A stretch of 64,000 nt of DNA from Platanthera guangdongensis (GCA_039583875.1 CM077162.1:171325220-171389219); one strand, 5' to 3'. Shown: positions 34,274 to 46,506, counted from the first letter of the stretch. Notes: generated by a model not told the origin, from the sequence alone. Translations and numbers: made by a program.

Positions 34274-37200
34274 TTAACATCTTGAGGGGTCTGAGAGGTA
34301 TACCTGACTGAATAGCTCGGGGTATCTTTGTCGCATCAGGTCCTGTGGCTCCCAGGTATGCTCCTCCTGGCCGTGGTTCCTCCACAGGACCTTGACTAGA
34401 GGGACCCTCTTGCGTCGTAAGACCCGCACTCCTCGGTCGTCGATCCTCACAGGCTCCAAATGAACAGACCGGTCTGAAGCTACCGGCCCTTCGGTGGTCA
34501 GAATCTGCTGCTCCGGGCGTAGTAGAGCCCTCCTCAAAGAAGAAATGTGGAAGACGTCGTGCAGCGCTTCTAGCTCTGGTGGTAACTCCAGCCGGTAGGC
34601 TAGGGGTCCGATCCGCTCCAGGATCCTGTAAGGGCCCATGTACCTAGGGCTGAGCTTCTTCCTCCGACCACGCACCCGTGAAACTCCATGCATGGGCCGG
34701 ATTTTCAGAAAACACCCGGTCCCCCACCTGGAACTCCACCTGCCGATGTCGGGCGTCATAGTACTTGGCCTGTCTACTCTGCGCCTCGAGCATCCTGTCT
34801 CTGATCAGCCTCACTTGTGCCTCGGTGTCTTCAACAAACTCTGACCCCAATACCTTCGGATCTTCGTTCTGCACCCATGAGAGCGGGGTCCGGCATCTCC
34901 TCCCGTACAAGGCTTCGTAAGGTGCCATCCTGATGCTGGACTGGTGGCTGTTGTTATAGGAGAACTCGACAAGGGTAAGAGTTTCTCCCACGGTTCCCCA
35001 CGGTCCAAAATGCAGAGCCTCAAAAGGTCCTCCAGCGTCCGGTTGGTGCGTTCTGTCTGCCCGTCTGTCTGGGGGTGGAATGCAGTGCTGAAAGTCAATC
35101 GCGTGCCTAAGTAAGCTTGCACGGACCTCCACTCCCTAGAGGTGAACCTGCCATCCCGATCCGACACTATCGTCCTGGGCACACCATGATAACGAATGAA
35201 CTGCTCCACAAACTTCCGCACCAGTACTCCTACTGAATCATCCTTCCTGATCGGTATAAATCGAGCCACCTTGGTCAACCGATCGACGATTACCCAGATC
35301 GAGTCGTTCCCTGTCCGAGACCGGGGAAGCCCATGTATGAAGTCCATGGCTATGTCATCAAACTTCCACTCCGGCACCGGGAGTGGCTGCAATAATCCCG
35401 CGGGGTTCCTGCACTCCGCCTTCACTAGCTGACATGCCTCACAGTGGGTCACGAAGTGTGAGACATCCTTCTTCATGCCCGGCCAGTACATCGTCTTCTT
35501 CAATCAGCCGTCATCTTTGTGATCCCCGGGTGTACGGAATACCGGCTGCAGTGCGCCTCCATCATAATATCCTCCCGGATCTGGCCTCCCTCCGGTATAT
35601 ACACCCGTCCCTCTGAAGCACACCAGATCGTCCCTCAGTGTGTAATCTCCTGCAGTGCCCGCCTTCAGAGCTTGGAAGATGGGTTCCAACTTGGCATCCT
35701 GCCTCTGTCCCTCTCTGACCCGGTCTCTGATGTCATCGGTAACGCCTATCGCGGCCAAGTACTCCTCATAGAGCTCAGGATCATCAGACGACACCAGAGT
35801 AATGTGCATGTCCTCTAGTCTCTGCAGCAGCTCCATAGACATCAACTGAGGCTCTGCTCCTGCTGTGGCAGCTCTCCTACTCAGTGCATCCGCTACCACG
35901 TTCGCCTTCCCCGGGTGGTAATGCATCTCATACTGATAGTCAGAAAGGAACTCCACCCACCGCCTCTGCCTGATGTTTAGTTCCTTCTGCGTGTCCACGT
36001 ACTTAAGGTTCTTATGATCGGAGTATATGTCACAGTGGACTCCATAAAGGTAGTGCCGCCATATTTTTAGTGCGAATACAACTGCCCCCATCTCCAGGTC
36101 GTGCACTGGGTAGTTCTTCTCATGGGTCTTCAGCTGGCGGGAAGCATAAGCTATGACGTGTCCGTTCTGCATCAGTACTGCTCCCATCCCCTGATATGAT
36201 GCGTCGGTGTAGACCTGGAATCCCTCCCTCCCCGAGGGGAGAGTAAGAATGGGAGCCGAGGTCAGCCGATCCTTCAGCTCCTGGAAAGCTGTCTGGCACT
36301 GCGGGGTCCACACGAACGGTACCTCCTTCTTTGTCAAGGATGTGAGCGGGAGGGCGATTCGAGAGAATCCTTCTACGAATTTCCGGTAATAACCGGCAAG
36401 TCCCAGGAAACTTCGCACGTCTGTGGCCGTCTTCAGCGGCGGCCAATCCCTGACTGCCTGAATCTTTGCCGGGTCCACCGCCAGCCCGGCTCCGCTGATA
36501 ATGTGGCCTAAGAAAGCCACCTCCTTCAACCAGAACTGACACTTGCTGAACTTCGCATAAAGGCGATGCTCCCGCAGTCTCTCCAAGGTCAGTGCCAGAT
36601 GTCGCGTGTGCTCCTCCTCCGTCTTAGAATAGATAAGGATGTCGTCTATGAACACTATGACGAACACATCCAAATAAGCCTCGAAGACCCGGTTCATGAG
36701 GCTCATAAACGCCGACGGAGCATTCGTGAGCCCGAAGGGCATCACGATGAACTCATACAATCCATATCGGCTACTAAAGGCCGTCTTCGGAATATCCTCC
36801 TCCTGGATCCGCAGCTGGTAGTAGCCTGATCTCAAGTCCAGCTTCGAAAAGTAATGGGCTCCCTCCAGCTGATCGAACAACTCGTCTATCCTGGGGAGCG
36901 GATAGGTATTTCGGACGGTCAGCCTGTTTAGTGCTCGATAGTCGATGCACAGGCGTAAGGTGCCGTCCTTCTTCTTTACGAATAGGACAGGAGCTCCCCA
37001 TGATGAGGAACTCGGCCTAACAAATCCTGCTTCCACCAGCTCCTGCAACTGTGTCCGAAACTCCGCCAACTCCTTCGGAGCCATCCGATAAGGGGCCTTG
37101 GATACCGGCTTAGCCCCTGGTACCAACTGAATCTGGAAGTCCTTTTCCCTATGCGGAGGTAGTCCTGGCAGCTTATCCGGAAAAATGTCGGCGTAGTCAC

Positions 37201-37682
37201 GAACCACCGGAATGTTAGCAATCAGGTCCTTCTCCTCAGTCATCTCGAACAATACTTGATATACCTCGTCCCCTTGCATATGAGCCTTAATGGCCTGAAT
37301 AGATGAAAGCAGGCGTCGGGAGACCGTGTAGTACCTTCGAATGTCGCATAAGTATCGCCGTGGCTGAGCACGACCCTCCTTGCCGGGCAATCAATCTGGG
37401 CATGGTTCCAGACAAGCCATGTCATGCCCAAGATGAGGTCGAAGTCCGGCATCCTCAGGATCGTCGCCGGGGCCTCGAGTGTCAACCCGTCTATGGTAAC
37501 CTCCAGGAGGCACTTTTCTGTGGACTGAATCTCCATCCCATTGGGGAGGCGCACCCTCCTGGGTAGTCCTGTATAGCAACGAATCTGATCCAGGTCCTTG
37601 ACGAAATCCTCCGATACAAAGTTATGTGATGCCCCCGTGTCGAACAGGGTGTGGGCAGGCTTGCCGCACACCATCACCATTC
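34274..37682 (-). pseudogene. pol: gypsy-2 pol: PR-RT-RH-IN-chromodomain, few frameshifts
   Basis: Starts after the apparent intron with GMVMVCGKPAHTLFDTGASHNF (protease, DTGA). A one-base slip near 37310 leads to a long intact frame to about 35610: [35 protein letters not shown] (RT), then [16 protein letters not shown] (RNase H) and ADALSRR. One-base slips occur near 35610 and 35510. Integrase has YWPGMKKDVSHFVTHCEAC, WVIVDRLTKVARFIPI, HPQTDGQTERTNRTLEDLLR, with slips near 34990 and 34715. The C-terminal HDVFHIS is followed by a chromodomain (VLWRNHGQEEHTWEPQDLMRQRYPELF, 34300-34385). Chromodomains can target chromatin marks at integration. Six single-base slips in an element with matching LTRs is odd. 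Confidence 0.92.
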
Positions 37683-37798
37683 CTAAATCAGTTTGAAAGA
37701 AATTCTAGCGTAAGGTTTTCTAACCTAGGTTGTATAGTAGTTCTATCAATGCTTAATACGAGCAAAGAATAATTCTAACATTAAGATTACTCTCATAC
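37683..37798 (-). other. putative intron between gag and protease of gypsy-2
   Basis: On the minus strand, ATTGCAG is followed by GTATGAG (donor, 37798) and the segment ends TTTCTTTCAAACTGATTTAG (acceptor, 37683). It is 116 bp, strongly AT-rich inside GC-rich coding DNA, and contains stops. Removing it joins the split codon G/GA and gives RVIAGMVMVCGKPAHTLFDT, the normal gag-protease junction of Tekay-type elements. Unspliced RNA would make Gag only; spliced RNA would make Gag-Pol. Known parallel: spliced introns occur in some plant gypsy elements such as Ogre. Confidence 0.75.
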
Positions 37799-38942
37799 CT
37801 GCAATGACCCTGTCCGGGTTCCGGGGCTGTGCTAAGTCCAGAGCGTAAATCTGCTCCCCATTCTGCCTGCGGTCGCCTCCCTGGTAACCACGTCCTCGGC
37901 CGCGTCCTCGGCCTCCGAAATGCTGGGCTGGTGGGCCACCTCGTGGTGCTGGAGGTGGTGCCCCCCTCATAGGGCAATCTCTCCGGAGGTGTCCCACCTG
38001 GTGACAGTGGAAGCACTCCGGCGGGGGATACGCCATACCCCGGGGTCTCTGCATCTCCTGGATCCGGAGAGGTTGAGGGGCCAAGACCACCTGCTCTCTC
38101 GGCTCCTGCCTCAACTCCTGACGAGGCTGCTCCTCTGCCCTTCTTCCATCTGGTACGATGCCTCGCCGCTGATCATTTCGGGCCCTCCGGCCCTGGTCCT
38201 CCGTTTGCCGTTTCCGGCCCCGAGTGGTGTGCCAGTCAGCCTCAATCCTCTTCGCCATCTCTAAAATCCGGGAGATGGGCCCGTCAGAGACAAAAAGCAA
38301 AGCCTCTCTCAACTCCTCTTTTAGGCCCTTATAAAACCTCTTGACGTACCCCGCTTCATCCAGCTGATAAGAGCCCGCATATCGGGCCAAATGATCGAAC
38401 TCTCGGTGGTACTCCACCACTGTCCTGGTGCCCTGCCTCAGCTGCAAGAAACGCTCCTCCAACTCATCCCTGGCCGACTGAGGAACAAAGTGCTCCAGCA
38501 GCGTGGCCCTGAATTCTTCCCATGTGATTTCTGCAATCTCTCTATCTGCAAAAGTCGTGTCCAACAGCGTCTTCCACCACCGCTTGGCATGTGACTCCAA
38601 GCAAGATACCACTAGGGCCACCCTCTCCTCCCAGGGGCATCGTATCCCCGTCAACATCTCGTACATCACATCCAGCCACTCCTCTGTCCGTACTGCCGAC
38701 TCCGTCCCCAAGTAAGATGGGGGAGAGAGTCCTCGGAAGGTGCTCATCCAGTTGGCCCCTGGGTTTGGCTGCTGGGCTGGGGCTTGCTGAGCCCGGAAGG
38801 CCTCAAGGATGGCTGTAAGGGTCTGCCCCATGTCTGACTGGAGGAAAGGTGTGGGGACCATGGGAGGTGGTGCAATGTCTGGAATCTGCTGAGCTCCACC
38901 TTGTGGGGTGGGCTGAGCTGAGGGCTGCAAAATGAACTTCAT
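37799..38942 (-). CDS. gag: gypsy-2 Gag, intact frame
   Basis: Starts at ATG 38942 and is open to the donor at 37799 (381 codons plus one base; unspliced it would end at a TGA at 37746). The N-terminus is Pro/Gln-rich. The retrotransposon Gag domain (about residues 60-200) contains NWMSTFRGLSPPSYLG, EEWLDVMYEM and the diagnostic VPQSARDELEERFLQLRQGTRTVVEY. A basic linker follows, then a CCHC knuckle CFHCHQVGHLRRDCP (about 37975-38017), and an RG/RGR-rich tail. The product should assemble cytoplasmic virus-like particles and bind element RNA. It is the only long undamaged ORF of gypsy-2. Confidence 0.92.
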
Positions 38943-39100
38943 CAGTAGGTAATCGACTCAATGCCTAATGATAGTGGACAATTTATATGTGATTCCCCCA
39001 TATGGGCACACCACCGCTTCCGCTGCTTAGTTTGTCCCCAAACTAAACCCGCGCGGGGGTGACCCAGGGTTGTGGACGGCTACTTTTCGATCGAGGTTTG

Positions 39101-39111
39101 CTTTGATACCA
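39101..39111 (-). promoter_or_regulatory. gypsy-2 primer-binding site
   Basis: TGGTATCAAAG on the minus strand, two bases after the LTR end TCTTACA. It is complementary to the 3' end of initiator-met-type tRNAs, as in most plant gypsy and copia elements. Confidence 0.85.
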
Positions 39112-39113
39112 CT

Positions 39114-42100
39114 TGTAAGACCCCCTTTTTTTTTTCTTTTCGACACCGGGGTCTTAGGCCCAGATCCGCCGTTTTGCGGTGACTCCTTCACGCCCTGAAG
39201 GGTCATCACCACAAGCGCCGAATCTGCCGGCCAATTCGATCACATAAAAGTAGCATAATGAAGTAAAATGAAGTCCATCTGTCCACAGAAATCATATGAC
39301 ATATATAAATATAACTCCACGAAGGGAGTGTCCACAGAAGACAACATCAGAGTAGCAAAAATACGGGCTTATGCCCGGTACAACATATCCTCACTACAAA
39401 GTCACTCATGCGGAAGCAAAAGCTGAAAAACTACTCAGGGTCGAGACTCACAGTCCCGGCTGTATGAACTCCGGAGCTAGACTGCCCCATCTCCAAGCGC
39501 ACCGGTCTCTGGGGCTGCTCCTCCATGCTGGTCTCCGCGATCCCCTAAATGATGCGGTCGAAAACCGTTAGTCTAAAAGACTAAGTCCTATCATCCCCCA
39601 CCCCTTCCCCCACGGCTCCTAGGCACCGAGCGGAGAGGAAGAAAGGGAAGGACATGAAGGTGGAGAATATCGAAGCAGATGGCAGCGGTCCTATTCTAGC
39701 AAGTTCTATAGCATATAAAGACAATAAAATGTAAGCTGAAATGTAACCTTCACTTATGTGGAAAAACACATAAGCCAAGGGGTCTTTTGCAAGGCTCCCA
39801 TCGTATAAAAAGTCCCATACCGATTTATACGTTGGGGTGTCGGTGGTCACACAGCAGTAACTAAATATATCAAAATTAACCTTAATTTATAAACTTGCCC
39901 ACACAAGCTTATAGACCAAGGGGTCGTTTTGCAGGTCCTAATGTATAAGCGTCCCATTCCACTTATACATCAGGTGTCAGGGGTTAAATGAATCGATTAT
40001 GCTATGACATGCAAGTGGGTATGATGGACATGCAAGTGCAACGCACACACCCGACTCTGTGCACACAGACCTTTAGTTCCCCCTTTCTGGAGCCGTAACC
40101 TCCCAGGATACCTCCGTAGTGGCAGACGGAAGCGGTGGGTTGGGCCTCGCCCACCTCTAAACCAGTAAGGCACTACCGGTCAGACCTATCGTACGCCTCA
40201 ACGCTTGGTGCACGAAGCGGACTCCTGCGTACTCTTGCCGGCTGGCGCACCGGACTTCTGTTGGCGAAGTGCTAACCACACTTGCCGAGTCAACGTATTG
40301 GCGTCGGTGCATCGACCCTCCAATACCGAAAACCCACCACCTTAATTTATTTTCCTTTTATGCACATGCAGATTTAGCGTAAACAAAACCCGAGCCGAAG
40401 CTCCCCGGACCAAGAGTCCGTCTTTTAACCATCCGAGCCGAAGCTCCCAGCTGACTTTTGGTGCTAACAGTGCCTGTGAAATGTGCAACCCTAATTACTA
40501 AGTTACTCTTTTCAGCTTGTTAAACAGTTTACGTTAACCCAGGACTGCCCCCGGTATTCCCTGTGAAGGGCTCTCAAGGGGCACTAGGAACTGTGTTGGG
40601 ATTACGCCCAGCGTTCCCTTTCGCAAGGTACTTATTTTATTATTGGTTGATCCCCTTACCCATTATTTTCTCATGTTTCGATACGCTAATCCTAGGGTGA
40701 TTTGACTCCAACTCTCCTTGGGTAGGACGATCTTTCGTCGGACCCGAACGCCTTTAAACCCTAGACAAATCCACACCCTACTCACTCATCTTCCAAAGAT
40801 GCAGCCCTTTCCACTTGTCCTTACAGCAAACCATCAAGACCCATCATACGTGCCCTAATTCAATCCCAATGAAATCCTGCAGTTTTGCTATATGCAGACC
40901 ACTTAAGCTACGTGACCCGTAAAAGGGGAAGTACATGAAATACTCATCCAGTACCCTTATGATAATTATCAGAGGTCTATTATGATAAATATAGACTAAA
41001 TTCAGAAAATCATATTTTTCCCAATTAATCTACTATTTATTGAATTTTCCTCAAAAACTAGGCCATAGTCGATTTGAACATGAACCATAAGATTTTCTCA
41101 GGTAATGGCCTCCTAAAATTTGTATTCACTAAATAACAGAGAAGTATCATTGGATGCTAATTTTCATAATTTTCCAGATAATTCTTGACCTCTAAAGGAT
41201 TTATTAAAATAATTCCAAAAATCAAAAATAATGAAGGAAGTGCCACATGTATGTCTCCAATAATTATGTAAAAATTACTAGGGCTTCATAGGGAACTAAA
41301 AACATCATGATGAAGAAATTAAAATTTTTCAGACAATATAAAAGTCATTATTAAATTTTCCAAGGTTCCATGGAATTAAATAATTAAAGAAGCAGCCACT
41401 AAATATCATTCTCCAAAAATTCCATAAAAATTTACAGAGATGGGTAACATGATTATAAGCCCCTTGGCTAAGTTTTATCAAGTTTAAGCAAGTATAGTGC
41501 TCTGCAAAAACTCTTAAGTGGAAATTATAAAATGTAACTCTGTGAATAAAGTACCAAAAATATTCATCCAAAATTATTTATAAAATTTCCAGTGACATGT
41601 ATGCCCTAAGCATCTATCCATTCAAAATCTCAGCCCTTTGCAGATAGTTTTGGTATTAGTTCTTATGGTTTCAAAGCTAGTGCCCTAAACTAGGGTTATG
41701 GATTTAAGGGGTCCTAAGTCTTCCAAATGCCCTAAAATTTTAACCATAGGACCATAGTGACCCTATGGACATCATTCCCAAGTTTCAAGCCCATCCAAGG
41801 TCTTTTGACCCCAATTTCTTCAAACCCTAGCAAATTACCCTAAAGGGTCTACCCTACACTTCTAGGGCTACCCTAGCCCAATCCACTCCAAACTTCATGA
41901 GTGAGTGCAAAAAGTTAAATCATATCAGTGGCCTAAGTTTCAGCCTCTGTTGAGGTGATTTGGTCACTTAAAACCAAAAGTGCAACTTTTGACCAAAATG
42001 CCCTCCATAGGGTAGAACTAGGGTTGGGTCAAAACCTATCCAAAACTCACCCAATCTACCTGAAATTTTATACAGGGACCTAATTGGAGCCCAGGGACCA

Positions 42101-44186
42101 CTCACCAAAATTTGGGAGGGTTTGGATGTGTTTAAGGCACCTATTTAATTTATCTAATGATTCTTAAATTTTTACCAAAACTATAGAAATATTTTCTCCA
42201 AAAATTCCCATTTTTGGGCAGGCCCTAGGTATGCCTAGGATAGACCCTCTGCCAAAATTTCAGCCCATTTGGGCTTGGGGAGAAGAGTGGGCACTCATTT
42301 TAGTGACTGCCTAGCCCTAAGGACATGTCCCACCAAAATGGGTGCCCTGGTCTAACCAGTGACCCAAAAGGGTCCCAACAATTTTTGCTGCAAACTAGAC
42401 ACCCTAAGCTACAATGTTCATGTTGGGCAAATTTCCATCCAAGGTCCCTAGGTATTTTTAAACATTAATTACATTAAATACATCCAGTGTGACAAAAATG
42501 AAATAAATTTTATTTAACTCCTATAGTATCTGATCTGATGCCGCACGAATCTTGGCGCAGATCGGCGGCATCTGGTCATCGTCCCCACTGAGCCAACGGC
42601 TGGGATTGGTTCTGCCTGGAGCGATTTCCAAGCTCTGCCGCCGGCGATCCAGCCCCTTCCCCGGCCGGCCACCGTCACCAACACCTCCGTGGAGGTGGTG
42701 GCTGTCGTCAGGCGGCGGCTCCGCCGCCGGAGAGGTGTTTTCCGGCGGATTGAGCAAGAATTTTCCTTGCCGAAACCAGGAGAAATCCTGGATTCGATCG
42801 GGCTCAATTGAGCCCGATACTCTAGCCTAAGGATTCCTAGGATCTACCCGCGAGTTAAGGAGAGGAGGAGGACCTTCCTGGCGGCCTGGATGCGAGAGGA
42901 GCGGCGGGATGCCATTGGCGACGGCGGCGGCGCTCGGCTTCTGCAACTGCACGGTGGAAGGGCTCGTCTCCTCCAGGTAAGTGCTCCAAAATGATCCCCT
43001 CGGCTCCCTGATGGTGTTTAAATGGCAATTGGGGGAGGGGAGAGGCTGGTTCTTCAATGGCCATTATCTCCATTAATGGAGTGGCTCGGGTTGTGTGGAG
43101 GGGGGCTGAACCCACCCCTTGGTGGCCGGGAAACGGCTGGAATCAACTCCTCTCTCCTAGAGGAGTTGATTGCAGCCATAAAGGGTGGCTGTTAGTCTCC
43201 CTTGGCCGGCCTCTTATTTCCCCCTTCTCCTTCCTCATTTCTCTCTCCTCCATTATCATGGAGAGGAGCTTTTTCTCTCTCCTAGTCACCTCTGGTTGAC
43301 TAGTCAACCCCACAAGCTAAAGGCAGCCCACTGGATTATGATGATCATGGGAATGGGCTTAGCCTAAGGGAGAAGTGGCTTGAGCTTGGGTTAGCCCTTT
43401 TTGGGCTAAGTTGACTTGGCCCTCAATGAGGGTTGACTTGGCCAATTTGACCATCTAGGTTGACCCCATTGGGTCCTGGGTGGTTCATTGGCCTCCCCTA
43501 AGGTCTATGTAGGGCTGGGTAGGGTTGACTTGGCACCTTAAAGGTCACTTGACCCTTGGTAAGGTCACTTTGACCATTTAGAGCTAGAGTTGACCTGGGT
43601 CAACATGACCATTAGGGTCCACCCCTATGGATCCTTGGTGACCCATTGACTTCCCTTAGGGTCTAGGTAGAGTTATATGGGGTTGCCCTGTACTTTGGAG
43701 GTCACATACCCTTAGTAGGGGTACTTTGACCAGATTAGGGCTTGAGTTGACCTGGGTCAACCTGGCCTCTAGGGCTGACCCCAATGTGTCCTTAGTGACC
43801 CATTGTCCTCACTTTAGGGTTAGGAGGGCATAGGTGGGGTCCTCTAGACTAGGAGTGGGTCTATTGGCCCTAAGTGGGCTAGGTTGACCTATGTAGGGCT
43901 AGGGTTGACCTTGGTCAACTGGGCCTCTTGGGTTGGCCCTAATGGGTCCTTTTGGCTCTAATGGGTCTCCCAAAATGTTTGGGAGTGTTGTGATAGGGTC
44001 TTGGGGTCATGGTGAAGCCCCATTGTCATCCTAAACTTTTGTTCAGAATTCTACTACCTGCAGACCATGGTGATCCCTACCTTGGCCTCCTATCTCTTGG
44101 CCCATTTCTGGCTTCCCAGGGTTTTGTCATGACCTAGTCATGGCCAAAACCACTCTTAGGGGTCTAGTTGGAAATGGGATGTTACA
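39114..44186 (-). repeat. gypsy-2 5' LTR, 5.07 kb
   Basis: Bounded by TGTAACATCCC (44186) and TCTTACA (39114). Within it, 42500-43300 is GC-rich and gives overlapping ORFs on both strands that have no domains; 40050-40350 is a GC-richer block; 40850-42480 is AT-rich. No separate transposon insertion is visible, so I take the whole as one very long LTR, within the upper range for Tekay-type elements. Only 590 bp can be checked against the partner LTR. Confidence 0.8.
43405..43935. promoter_or_regulatory. dense TTGAC (W-box core) cluster in gypsy-2 U3
   Basis: About fourteen TTGAC plus several GTCAA cores, many as TTGACC or TTGACT and some as GTTGACC-TGGGTCAAC inverted pairs, lie in roughly 530 bp. 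Random sequence would give about one. TTGAC[CT] is the core of the W-box bound by WRKY factors. The cluster lies in U3, upstream of where transcription of the element would begin. The repeated part also occurs at 33422-33760. Confidence 0.65.
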
Positions 44187-44187
44187 C

Positions 44188-44933
44188 CTCGGTCTCCTGT
44201 GGAGTTCGCCCTCGGGGAAGGGGTGGTCGCGCACCTACTTCGCTCCTACAAGCAAAACAACAGAAGAAACAAGAGGAACCGACCCAAGGGCTCGGCGGGG
44301 AGGACCCACTACACACCCGGAAGATCTAAGAGCGCTTCCCTTCCTTAGCCAGAGGCTGAGCTATGGTACCCTCAGAAAGTACTTGAAAACTGGAGCAGGA
44401 GAGCACACGAAGCATGCCTTATGGGGTATCCCTTGGGTCCTATTTATAGTTTTTAGAATCTGAAATGCCAATAACCAAACTGAACTGACCTGAAATTACC
44501 AAAAAACCCTTGGTCGGGTCTGCCAACAGCCAAACTCCGCTATTTTGAAGGGCTACGGGCAGACCAACGGGGGCAAAACAATAAAAAGTACCTCGTATAT
44601 CTGGGCGAGCTGGGGAGCCTGGCCACCTCAGCAGATCCTGTTCGCCTGCTGTTGCCGAGCTCCTCTGCGAGGGCGCGAGCTGGGATGGCGAGCTCGCCCA
44701 TCCATTGGTCGCCATCAGTTGACTTGAGCTTGACGATTCTGGTCTAGCTCGGCGAATACCGAGCTCGCGGTCGACGAATGCCGAGCTCGGGTTCGGCATC
44801 TCCTTGCCGAGCTCGCCCACAATCTTTAGTCCTTTGCTGGGCTTGCCTGTTGCTTGGACAACCTGAACCACCCGGTACGATCCTTGGCGACCTTACTCGC
44901 CAGACACGGGGTTGTACATAATCCCCGCTCTTT
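44188..44933 (-). repeat. long-TIR element, left arm
   Basis: Inverted partner of 48708-49448. Many GAGCTCGGC / GCCGAGCTC words near 44690-44820. A TATAAATA-type box lies on the minus strand near 44440 and points outward. Confidence 0.93.
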
Positions 44934-45093
44934 TTGAGCTTGGCAAAGCTCGAAAAGAAACATCCAACCCAAGTGTTTGGCGAGTGCGCGGTGGGCTGGA
45001 GGGAATCTTTGGGTGGGGCCCACCTGCGGCTATATATATGCACCTGCTTACCTACCTGACTCTTGCCATTCCCTTTGCTCTAACCCTGCCAAG

Positions 45094-46144
45094 ATGCCGC
45101 TCCCCATGGAGATTCAAGAGCGTTTAGACCGAGCTCGCCAGGCTTCTACAACTCGCGTAGCCGCCCTGAAGGCAGTCCCTGTCGCTGTACCGCAGGGTGG
45201 CTCTGCCGAGCCCAGCTCTAAGAAGATGAAACTGTTCCCCCACGCGGCCGAGCCCATGTACAACGACCTGAGGGCCACCCTGGAGCACAAAACCGGCTCC
45301 TCCACTCTGCTTGCCTCCGAAAGGGGGAGGAACGTCGTCGAGGTCTGCGATGGCCCAGACCGCCGCCCTGATGGTGTAGAAGACACCGCGCCGCGAGACG
45401 CCACCCCGCGAGCCAAGACCACTCTTGGGGACTCGCGGTTCATGACTTCAGAAAACCGCCACCGGGAGCCGTCCCCTCCCTTTGGGACCTTAGGGTTGAG
45501 CTCGCAGAGGCCAAGCTCGCCGGTGCGTGCCCCCTCTCCTCGGCGAACTGACGTGGCCGCGGGGGCGGGTCTGGGGACCATCCCCACCCCGGGATTCGAG
45601 CTTCTCTCACCGGGGACTCACGGCCCAGGTCGCGGGAAGGATCTGTGGTTCATCCATCCCCGCATCTCCTTCGAGTTGCCGAGCTCGTCAGGTCAATTTT
45701 GCTTGGATTCTTTCCCCATGAGCTTTTCCTGCATTCCTCTTTTTGCTAACGTTTGACTCCACAGTTCCACCCAACCAATCTGCTGCCAAGGAGTCTTCGT
45801 GGGCAGCCCACTACTCTCCACTCCCCTCTCCGAGCACGCTGGACTCTTACCTGGGCCCCGAAGTGGATCAAGGCGAGCTGAGGAGGAGGGAGGTTAAGAT
45901 TCTCAAGAATCTGGTGTGCGGGCTGCGTGAGGTGCAGGGGGTCAACGAGACGCTACAACGCGACTACGCACGTCTTGCCGACGAGGTGCGAAGCAGCCAG
46001 GCTGGCGAACTGATGTCTCCTTCCCAGCTTCTGGACGAGATAGATGATGGACTCTCAGTGGCGCAGAGGTATTCGGGGAGGATCCGCGAGCTGCTCTGCG
46101 CGCGGCAGTCTGGGAGGCGGGAGCCGCGAGTCCGGGGTAGATAA
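45094..46144 (+). CDS. gene A of the long-TIR element: unknown disordered/coiled-coil protein
   Basis: ATG at 45094, about 60 bp after a TATATATA box (45033). Exon 1 is 45094-45691; a GT-AG intron 45692-45764 splits a codon (G/TT) and rejoins the frame; exon 2 is 45765-46144, giving 325 residues. The N-terminus is charged and Ala-rich. The middle is Pro/Ser/Arg-rich and probably disordered (ERGRNVVEVCDGPDRRP, SSPVRAPSPRR). The C-terminal 110 residues are helical and charged (ELRRREVKILKNLVCGLREV), likely a coiled coil. I know no family with a function. It may be the N-terminal half of a gene-B-like protein that became separate, or a captured host segment. The frame is undamaged. Confidence 0.6.
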
Positions 46145-46506
46145 GAGGGCGGCTCCCTTGCCGAGCCGACTGGTACTCGCATCCTGATGCTCCCCCTGCT
46201 CGCGCGCCCCGCTTTTTTATTACTGAACTTGGTCTCTGTAATAAGTAGTTTTAGAATATTCTTGGACATGCGTTATTCAAATAATACATTGCGATGTTTG
46301 ACTTAGCCTTGGTTGGGATGCACCGGAAGTCGACCAGCTGGGGTGGCGAGCTGTGGCGGCGAGCTTAGCCGATTGGACGGCCTGACCCCAGATTTCTTTT
46401 TCTATAAATAGCCCCCCACCAACCCACGTATTGTGCTTTTATTGCTTTCTCTCTCTCTGCGCTTCTTTATTCTTCTTACTCGCGCCTCGTCTTCTTTCGC
46501 GAGCAT

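Larger units (their letters stand above)
33422..44186 (-). mobile_element. gypsy-2: Tekay-like chromovirus, recent insertion
   Basis: Minus-strand element. The 5' LTR (39114-44186) begins TGTAACATCCC and ends TCTTACA; a met-tRNA-type primer site TGGTATCAAAG follows (39101-39111). Then come gag, an apparent intron, protease, RT, RNase H, integrase and a chromodomain, and a partial 3' LTR (33422-34011) cut by the gap. The 590 bp of 3' LTR match 43597-44186 without a difference. A TTCGGGACGAAAT word precedes the 3' LTR, as in Tekay/Del elements. The right flank, CCTCG (44187-44191), would be the 5-bp duplication; the left copy is lost in the gap. Confidence 0.93.

Noticed and set aside
42514..43367. 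GC-rich ORFs on both strands, looking like a small gene
   Set aside because: They lie inside the gypsy-2 LTR, have no domain, and overlap in several frames; best explained as LTR sequence.
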